NCBI GenBank assembly: GCA_003648085.1
Contig: QMOC01000029.1
Coordinates: 1-11,311 of the forward strand
From: Chloroflexota bacterium
Lineage (GTDB): Bacteria; Chloroflexota; Anaerolineae; B4-G1
DNA: 11,311 nucleotides
Direction of reading: 5' to 3'
Made by a program: the position numbers and the translations under genes. Below the pieces are notes generated by a model. The model was not told the DNA's origin and made no database searches. It saw only the letters and a list, made by a program, of their open reading frames with translations. Below are positions 1 through 7,300 of this stretch, in pieces; the first letter of the stretch is position 1, and each line of letters opens with the position of its first letter.

Positions 1-72
1 GCCCGCGCTCGTACGGAGACAGCGGACATCTGTCTGAACTGCTACGATCTTGCTTGGGGACTGGGAGCGGGT
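1..72 (+). other. Upstream boundary stretch, ambiguous coding
   Basis: These bases precede the TTG start chosen for the first large gene. The frame of that gene stays open to base 1 without a stop and without any ATG, GTG or TTG; read through, it would add 24 residues including a CLNC (CxxC) pair, which could be half of a zinc knuckle. A second frame is open from base 3 to a TGA at 78-80, so an upstream gene could instead end there and overlap the TTG start by 8 bases. The third frame stops at 35-37. Third-codon-position GC looks similar in the two open frames, so the sequence does not decide between an upstream gene tail and a longer N-terminus of the next gene. Confidence 0.4.
63..67 (+). 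promoter_or_regulatory. Possible ribosome binding site for the TTG start at 73
   Basis: GGGAG lies 5 bases before the TTG at 73. It is acceptable but close, and is the main nucleotide support for that start. It becomes meaningless if the protein really begins upstream of the window. Confidence 0.4.
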
Positions 73-3000
73 TTGACTGACGAAGATCAGCAACGGTACG
101 ACCAGGCCGTTCACCAGGTGCTCTGGACGTACCAGGCCGGTCAGCACGACGCGGCACTTGCCTTTCTCAACTGGGCCAGACGCAAGTATCAAGAGGATCC
201 CGAAGTCCGCTGGGCGTGGCTGGCCCACCGTGCAGCCGTGAGGAAACCAGGGTTGTGGCGACGGATGGAACCTGCCCTGACAGCGTTGCGAGGCGGGGAT
301 TATCAGCAGACTCAGGCGCTACTGAGAGAAGTGCTGCAGGACTATCCCCGTGTAATAGAACTGAGGGCCCTGGCGGCAGAGGTAGATGTATTGGCTCAGT
401 TGAGTGCAGGTGACCAACGGCCAAGTGTGAAGCAGGCCGAGGCTATTAGGGGTGGATTCGCAGGGTTGAGGAATCTTTGGCATAGCCAGGAGGATGGGAC
501 GAGTCTCGCCGCCTCATACGGTACGCAATGGATGGGGGCTTTGGAGCGACAAGTGGATGGGTACCGACGGCGGGCGGAGCACGTCGAGCGGTTGAGAAAA
601 CAACTCTCAGAGGCATTGCAACCGGCACGCCAGACGGGTAGCCTTGCTGGCATTATCAAACTCCTCCGTGACCTGCAAGCCGAAAGATCGGGCGACGAAG
701 GGCTTGAGATATGGTTGCAGGCTGCCGAGTTCATCGAAGCAGAGAGGGCAGAGAGGGCGCTGGAACTGTTGGCCGCTGTGACCGAGACCAAGGTCTCGAG
801 AGTGCTTAGGAGTGTGGCTATCGAGCGACTCAAACAGCGCAGCCAGCGTTTGGCAGAACAAAACCGCTTCTCAGCAGCCATTGAGTTGCTTGAGCAAGTA
901 GTTGAGCATTGCCGGGACGATTCAGAGGCCAAGGAGCATCTTGAACAGTATAATAACCAGGCTAAGAGATATGAGGAACTCTTGGAGACACTACAATCCG
1001 CTCGGCAAGCGAACGACCTTGTGGAACAGGCCGGTGTGCTATCCACGCTGCTGCGCGAGCGGTTCCGGTACACTCCGGACGGTGTCCCTCTCGCGGATTT
1101 ATGGTTGGAGTGTCGTATCACGTTGGTTAAACAGCAGGCCGACGACGGCCTCTACGCGAAAGCGATAAAGACAGCCGATGATACGTTAAAGGAACTGCGC
1201 AAGTTCGGCCTCTCCCAGGAGGAGCAGGAAGGACTGGAGGAGAAGACACGCAGGGAATTCCACCCAATCGATCAGAAACGGGAACAGGTTGCAAGTGACT
1301 TGCTAGACCAGGCCGTTGAATGGATGCGAAGAACGGATCTGGGTCTTAACGAGGCTCTGACTCGTGCCGCTATGGCATTGGAAGAGGCTTGCCGGTATGA
1401 CCCGCGTCATAGTGAGGTTTTAGAAGGAGTCCATGCTTTCCGGCATGGTCGGAGTGCATTACTCCATCCCGAGCCGGATTATGGCATAGCAACGGCTGAA
1501 CTCAACCGGGCGGCCGCCTGGGTATGGGATGAACTTAAGATGACTGTACGCCCCTACACGGCTCTCGCAGAGATAGGGGCCGCACTGGCCGGGCTGCCTG
1601 ACCCTGAGACGGCCTCACCGGAGGACGTTGCCCGGACGATCCGCATGTGCGACGATCTGGACGCCAGACTTGAGCGATGGGACCATACCGTGCCGGAGAA
1701 GTGGAGAGACACCCGGTTGATTGAGTTGCACCGGAAGTTGGATCGGAGCGTGGACGAGCAACGTCGCAGAAGCCACATGGTGTTGAACGAGTCTCTGAGA
1801 GGATGGCTTCAAAACATTGCTCAGGCCGATGCTGCGTTGGATTACCAGGAGACCTTTGCTCGCCTGAATAAGATCCTACCGGTTGAGCAAGTGGAACGAC
1901 CTGCCGTCGAGATGGAGCGCTGGGTTGATCCATCGCTCCCACAAAACCGTGTGCAGTCCGAACAAGTGCTGAATGAATGGGGCCGCCGCGTGCGCACGCT
2001 ATACAACCTGGCGCTCGCTCAAGCGCATCTTCTACGGGCGGAGATGGATCTGTGGCGGGGGCGCGAAGATCTGATTCCAGCGCGGTACAAAAATGCACGC
2101 CGGGCGGCTGAGGCAGCGGAAAAGGGGGAGTACGCCGGGCCCTGGCCCAACGATCGCCCGGCGCAGGCCGGATTGCGTGACGAGATCCGGCACCTGCTTC
2201 AGCACCTGTGGGTCGCCGCATATAAGCAAGTCGAAAAAACCGGGGAGGTCTCGGCCGGGTTGTGGCTCGTCCATGAAACTGCTGAAAACTCCGTCCGTGA
2301 TTTGGCCTGGCTGAGCGATCAATATCTGGAACATCTCGATCCCGCGCAGGCGGAAGAGGCTTTTGGCCTGCTGCTTGAAGCGGGGCTGGAGAATCGGAAG
2401 CGTTTCATCTCGCTGTTGGCACCTTGTGGCCTTACGGATTGTCAGCGGAGGCTGTGCACGTACGCACACGCAGCCAAGTTGGTGAAGCAGCAACGATATA
2501 AGGATGCTCTGAGGCTAGCTGACTTGGCCGATCGGTTTGAGGCTGAGAAAGACCGGCGCAGCGAACTGGGACGGGCCGTGGTTGAGCAAATGGTGATGTA
2601 TTGGGAGCGGGTTTTCGACCGTCTTAAGGAAGGGCAACCGCTGGCACAAGTGCTGGAAGACGCGCTGATTATTCGGGATGGGGCAGCGGCAGAAAAGCAG
2701 GTGGATGCACTGGGCCTGGATGCCGCTCTGGCACAACTGGACAAACGATATCATGCGGCTGCTGAGCCTGCACCGACTGAGTTAAGGAAAGTGGCAAACC
2801 AGGCCTTCCAGGCCCTGGATGAAGGTGACAAAAAGACATTCGCCCGGAAATTAGCCCGCGTACCTGTGGCGCAGTGGAAGGAACTACGGCAGGCTCTAGA
2901 AGGTGTGATCAAGACCAAGTTCCTCAGACTGGTGAGCAGGTTCACCGATAAGGGTTTCGTGAGGCAGACTTTGCTCGTGTTGAAGGGCCATATCGGAAAA

Positions 3001-4368
3001 GTGCTGAGACCGGCACGCCGCGCCGCAGAGGAGTTCAGCGGTTATAACACAGAGCATGATTGGAAACAGGTGCGCCGGACCGCCGTCCGCGGGGTTGTTG
3101 CCTCCATTGCAACATTGATTCTGCTATTTGTGTTTGTGGGAAGCGCGGTTGTCTACGCCGTATCGCCTGACGTCCGAAAAGCGGTTGCCGTTCGATTCGC
3201 CCCCTCGACCGTAACGCCGACCCCGCCACCGTTCCCGCAAGGTGAACTGACCGTCGGTGAGGGCGAGTTGCGTGAGGCCGGCACAGTGGTGTGGTACCAG
3301 GTCAGCATTGAAAACACAGGCGAGGTGACGGCAACCTTTGAGATACACCCGACGTCGGACATACCCAGGGGTGTGTTCTGGATGAGGGATAACTCATCTC
3401 CGCTTGAGGGATGGCCCCGGGTGACTTTGGCCCCGAGGGAACTCAGGACCTTCCGGCTGGTCGTCCCACATCAGCCGCCGGCTTCTGAGCCCGAACACCG
3501 GAGCGTCTGGCTTAGGCTTGTTGTGGAAGGGCAGGATAATCCCATCGTTAGAGTAGAGGTCACTCCACCACCCGAGCAGCTGGAAATCACGGGTTGGAGT
3601 CTGGATCGGGCCGAGGAGGAGTACGTGCGACAAGTGCATTTGCAGGCCAGCGGAGCATTTACTCCCTCTATCACAGGGCAATACGGTATAGCCTGCTACG
3701 ATGGCGATGGAAAACGACGTGGTGACTGTACGACATTAACCGTTAATGCCGGTGGACGTGGGGTGTTTACGTGTTCGCTGAACGAAGGCGCTCCAGGAGA
3801 GTGGCACGTAGCGGTGTTTCCGCTACGCACCGACGAGCAGGGGGGACGGGAACCGGACCAGTCCCGACCATTCGACGGATTTCCTTACGAGCACCCCTTT
3901 GTAGTCCGCGAGCCACACTATGGCCTGACGGTGACCAGGCCCATAACTTATCTCTTTGACCCTGCCAAGAATGTCCAGGCCGTTGGGCTGCGATACGAAA
4001 TCAGAAATACGGGCGAGATTTCGGATCGGTTCAGCGTGGAATTTGAGCCCATCACGAATACGGAACGCCTCTCTCTTACCGTTATGTCACCCGGAACGGG
4101 ATTGACGTATACCCTTGAACTCACAGAAACCACCGGCCCCGTGCCTCTGTTCCCCAGAGAGTATCCCCTGGCTCCGTGTCCGGACCCGTCCGCTCCGGAT
4201 TGCCCGGTCGTCCATCTTGAGATATGGGCGTACTACCCTGTGGCACCCCGAAAAGAGGGGGAAAGATGGTTACTGGAACCACCTGTGACGTTTGACCTGA
4301 TCCTGAGGCCACAGGATGGCAAAGGCAAAGCGGTTACCGAACACGTCGAAGTGACTGAATTCCCATAG
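73..4368 (+). CDS. Large TPR-like single-pass membrane protein with extracytoplasmic Ig-like domains
   Basis: I do not recognise a named family. Residues 1 to about 1000 are charged and helical, with degenerate TPR-like hairpins, clearest around 71-105, 260-293 and 799-825, typical of protein-docking scaffolds. A membrane helix spans about 1007-1030 (GVVASIATLILLFVF core), preceded by a basic stretch (KQVRR), which predicts the N-terminal part in the cytoplasm. A short Pro/Thr linker (VTPTPPPFPQ, 1047-1056) leads to about 375 residues of beta-rich sequence with two CARDB/NEW3-like motifs, IENTGEVT near 1079-1086 and IRNTGEIS near 1310-1317, suggesting three Ig-like domains outside the cell. 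Cysteines at 1208, 1219, 1234, 1369 and 1377 are all in the external part. The TTG start gives an N-terminus (TDEDQQRYDQAV) resembling that of the next gene, but the frame is open to base 1, so the true start may lie upstream. The next gene begins 10 bases later. No catalytic motif was seen; a role as a membrane scaffold is inference. Confidence 0.88.
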   Translation: MTDEDQQRYDQAVHQVLWTYQAGQHDAALAFLNWARRKYQEDPEVRWAWLAHRAAVRKPGLWRRMEPALTALRGGDYQQTQALLREVLQDYPRVIELRALAAEVDVLAQLSAGDQRPSVKQAEAIRGGFAGLRNLWHSQEDGTSLAASYGTQWMGALERQVDGYRRRAEHVERLRKQLSEALQPARQTGSLAGIIKLLRDLQAERSGDEGLEIWLQAAEFIEAERAERALELLAAVTETKVSRVLRSVAIERLKQRSQRLAEQNRFSAAIELLEQVVEHCRDDSEAKEHLEQYNNQAKRYEELLETLQSARQANDLVEQAGVLSTLLRERFRYTPDGVPLADLWLECRITLVKQQADDGLYAKAIKTADDTLKELRKFGLSQEEQEGLEEKTRREFHPIDQKREQVASDLLDQAVEWMRRTDLGLNEALTRAAMALEEACRYDPRHSEVLEGVHAFRHGRSALLHPEPDYGIATAELNRAAAWVWDELKMTVRPYTALAEIGAALAGLPDPETASPEDVARTIRMCDDLDARLERWDHTVPEKWRDTRLIELHRKLDRSVDEQRRRSHMVLNESLRGWLQNIAQADAALDYQETFARLNKILPVEQVERPAVEMERWVDPSLPQNRVQSEQVLNEWGRRVRTLYNLALAQAHLLRAEMDLWRGREDLIPARYKNARRAAEAAEKGEYAGPWPNDRPAQAGLRDEIRHLLQHLWVAAYKQVEKTGEVSAGLWLVHETAENSVRDLAWLSDQYLEHLDPAQAEEAFGLLLEAGLENRKRFISLLAPCGLTDCQRRLCTYAHAAKLVKQQRYKDALRLADLADRFEAEKDRRSELGRAVVEQMVMYWERVFDRLKEGQPLAQVLEDALIIRDGAAAEKQVDALGLDAALAQLDKRYHAAAEPAPTELRKVANQAFQALDEGDKKTFARKLARVPVAQWKELRQALEGVIKTKFLRLVSRFTDKGFVRQTLLVLKGHIGKVLRPARRAAEEFSGYNTEHDWKQVRRTAVRGVVASIATLILLFVFVGSAVVYAVSPDVRKAVAVRFAPSTVTPTPPPFPQGELTVGEGELREAGTVVWYQVSIENTGEVTATFEIHPTSDIPRGVFWMRDNSSPLEGWPRVTLAPRELRTFRLVVPHQPPASEPEHRSVWLRLVVEGQDNPIVRVEVTPPPEQLEITGWSLDRAEEEYVRQVHLQASGAFTPSITGQYGIACYDGDGKRRGDCTTLTVNAGGRGVFTCSLNEGAPGEWHVAVFPLRTDEQGGREPDQSRPFDGFPYEHPFVVREPHYGLTVTRPITYLFDPAKNVQAVGLRYEIRNTGEISDRFSVEFEPITNTERLSLTVMSPGTGLTYTLELTETTGPVPLFPREYPLAPCPDPSAPDCPVVHLEIWAYYPVAPRKEGERWLLEPPVTFDLILRPQDGKGKAVTEHVEVTEFP
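3091..3162 (+). other. Transmembrane segment of the first TPR protein
   Basis: Encodes about 24 uncharged residues rich in Val, Leu, Ile, Ala and Phe (residues 1007-1030 of the 73-4368 product). Arg and Lys lie just before it and a Pro/Thr linker follows, giving an N-in, C-out prediction. It divides the helical cytoplasmic part from the beta-rich external part. Confidence 0.85.
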
Positions 4369-4371
4369 GAG
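4367..4371 (+). promoter_or_regulatory. Ribosome binding site of the second TPR gene
   Basis: AGGAG, 7 bases before the ATG at 4379 and sharing its first two bases with the TAG stop (4366-4368) of the preceding gene. This supports translational coupling and selects 4379 over the out-of-frame ATG at 4372, which directly abuts the site and so has no spacer. Confidence 0.8.
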
Positions 4372-4378
4372 ATGTGTC

Positions 4379-7300
4379 ATGTCAGAGGAACTGGACATCC
4401 CTCAGATGATTCTGGAAGCCAAAGAAGCCTTTACTGCCGGCAGATACGCCGAAGCGCGCAGACTATTTGGCCTGGTTCAGGACACAGCCTCCCCGCGCTC
4501 CGACGCCTATCGCGAAGCAAGCCGCTATCTGCGACACTTGGGCACCTCAGACGAGGCTCCGGCTTTTCAGTTGTTGATTGATATTGGCAAGACGGATGAA
4601 GATGATATTGAAACACTGCTACCGCTTGTGCAAGAAGCACTCAGCCTGGACCTGGAGTTTGATCTGCAGGGCAGATCTCTGAGGGAATTACAGGAACGCC
4701 TGAGAAGTAGACGGGCGGAGCGGGCCGACACACAGGTGAGGGGACTGTTGCTGCAAAGCGATGAGGCGCTGCAACGGGGTGACCTGGACGAGGCACAACG
4801 CTTGCTCAACGAGGCCGAGGATGTCGCGGGCAAGAGCGAAGAAGCAACGGCCGAGGTTAACGAGCACGCCCGCCGCCTGAACGAATCGGCGGCGCGTCGG
4901 GCCGATGCTCTTGGCTACGTTCAACAGGCCCGCGCCCGAATGGAGGCAGCGGACTACGAAGAGGCGTTGCATCTTGCCCGACAGGCACGGAAACTGTGGC
5001 CGGCAGATGAGGAAATCACGGCATTGGTGCAGGATATAGAACGATGTGAGCAAGACCAACAGCGAGTGAGCGTGCTTCTGAGGGATGCCGCAGAGGCTTT
5101 GGAAGGGGACAGGCCAGAGGAGGCGAAGAACCTGTATACTGAGGCCTATCACCTGGCCGAGGCGCTCCGCCTCACCGCCCTCGCCGAAGATGCCGCCACG
5201 GGGCAGGAACAAGCCGCTGCCGCTGTTAAAGAACGCGCAGAGCGTGCCACCGCTCTGGTAAAGCAAGGCGAGGATGCACTGGAGGAAAAAGACTGGGCAG
5301 GCGCCGCTGCTGCCCTTGAGCAGGCTGTCCGGTTAGACCCTTCTAATGAGCGCGCCCAGGGACTGCTGAGCCAGGCCCGACGCCAACTGGAAGTGCAGAG
5401 CGAGATCGAGCGGCTGAAGCAGACGGCGAAGGCCGACTTGATATCCGGGGACTACGAGAAGGCCTTGAAAAAACTCAGGCGGGCTCTGGAACTTAGTCCC
5501 GATGATGCCGACCTCATGGCCTCAATCAGCAATATAGAAGAACACCAGGAAGAAGCTGAAACCGTCCTTACAACAGTCAGACTTCAGGCCCTGCCCTATA
5601 AGACACCCGGGGAACTGAGAGCTAATTTGCCTCGTCTCTATGCTCTTCCTGCGGGTGAAAGCATAGTCGGGGCCGTAGAAAGGATTTTCCGCAGTCAAGC
5701 CGCGACCAAATTGCGGGACCATATTGGAGAGGCTGATGAGTACGTACAAGGGGGACACTTCGAACAGGCTATTCACATTCTTGACCACGCTCTTACTCAG
5801 TGGACTGCCTATCTAGCAGATGAGAGAAAGTCGGGATTTGACATTCCCGCGCTCCATAACCGGCTGGAAGTTGTAAACGAGCAACTTAAGGACGTCAGGA
5901 CGGCCAGGGATAAGTACATATCGCTGGAGCCACGCATACAGCAGGCCGAACAATCCTTGGAAGCAGGACAGTACGAGATCGCGGTTCAGGGATATCGGCA
6001 GGTGCTTGACGAATTCTCCGTCCTATCGCCCAACGTGCGCTATATGTTGGGCGACCGGCAGGATAGCCCGGGGAACGGTCAGGTTGTGGGCATCCTGCGC
6101 CGACTTCACGAAGACCTCGCTGCGGCAACGCGCCGTTATGCGCGTGCCCAGGATGCCCAATTGGCCGAGTGGCACCGTCAGGCCGAGGCTGCCTTCAAGG
6201 CCGGTAGGGTGGACGAGGCTTACGACCTGGTTGTGCGGCAGGCCATTCCCATCGCGGATCGCCTTCGAGAGTTCAAGGACCTGCACGATCGGTTTGTGCC
6301 GCCCGAGCAGACTGCCGGCTGGACCACACCTCCCTGGTGGGAATCCTTCACCCCGCTGGGTGACCGGATCGCGGCCGCCGTGCGTCTGCGCGATCTACTG
6401 GACAGTGCAGACGAAAGCCTCAACGGTGGAGACCTGCCCCGGGCGAGAGACGCTTTCGGGGAAGTATTAGCAAGCGAGCCGGATAATCAACGGGCCAAAG
6501 CCGGGCTGGAGCGGGTCAGGAAACTGGAGCCTTTATTCGAACGCCACAGTCGGGCACAAGGCGAGGGGAGGATCGAGGAGGAATGGGAGACCCTACTCGA
6601 GATTGAGAAGATCATTCCCCAGAGTACCTGGGTCAAAGTACGAAAAGAGGAACTGCTGCCGGCGCTGAGGCAGCGGCGCGAGGCACGATTATGGATCGAG
6701 GAAGCGGAACGATTGTTGAATCTCCCGGAACCCGACTTCGAGCGCATTCGCCAGTTGGCCGATGATGCCAGGAACGCATTCCCCGAGCGCGCGAGCCGGG
6801 TGCTGCAATCGGTGCAGGAGGGAGAGGCCGGCATCCAACGGATCAATCAGACCCGTTCTCAGGCCCAGGAAGCATTCAGGCATGGAGAGTTTGAGGAGGC
6901 ACTGCGGCTAGCCGGGGAAGTATTGGCCGGTCGTCCCGGCGATCCGATCGCCGAGAGCATCCGCGGTAAGGCTGAGCAAGGCGTGGCATTTGAACGTGAG
7001 GCTGCTGACCTGCTGTCCAAGGGTGATTACCAGGAGGCACTGCGGAGACTGGAACGGGCTCGCCTCCTACCGGGTGTCGAACAGACCTCGAAACACCACC
7101 AGAAGTTGGCACGGGAGGCCAACAGCCAAGCCGGCAAGCAGGCCAGAATCAACGACCTGTTACGGGATATGCGGGAGGCCGTCGAGAAGGGCGATTGGAT
7201 CATTGCGCTGATGAAGGCCAACCAGGTTCGCGAAAGAAAGCCCGACCATGCGGAGGCGGGAGAGGTCTTTCGCGATGCCGTGCGGGAGTTGAAGCAGGAG

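Noticed and set aside
396..1121. 241-codon open frame on the minus strand
   Set aside because: It lies entirely within the strongly supported + strand TPR gene, its product is rich in Ser, Arg and Cys as expected of an antisense reading, and it has no recognisable domain.
1535..2221. 228-codon open frame on the minus strand
   Set aside because: Arg/Pro-rich antisense shadow of the first TPR gene, with no domain or convincing ribosome site.
2980..3006. GHIGK sequence resembling a P-loop in the first TPR protein
   Set aside because: It does not fit GxxxxGK[ST], has no following Ser/Thr or Walker B, and sits in a helical region just before the membrane segment.
6006..6470. 154-codon open frame on the + strand in another frame
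   Set aside because: It is nested inside the giant TPR gene, and its product is Arg/Pro/Cys-rich with no domain.
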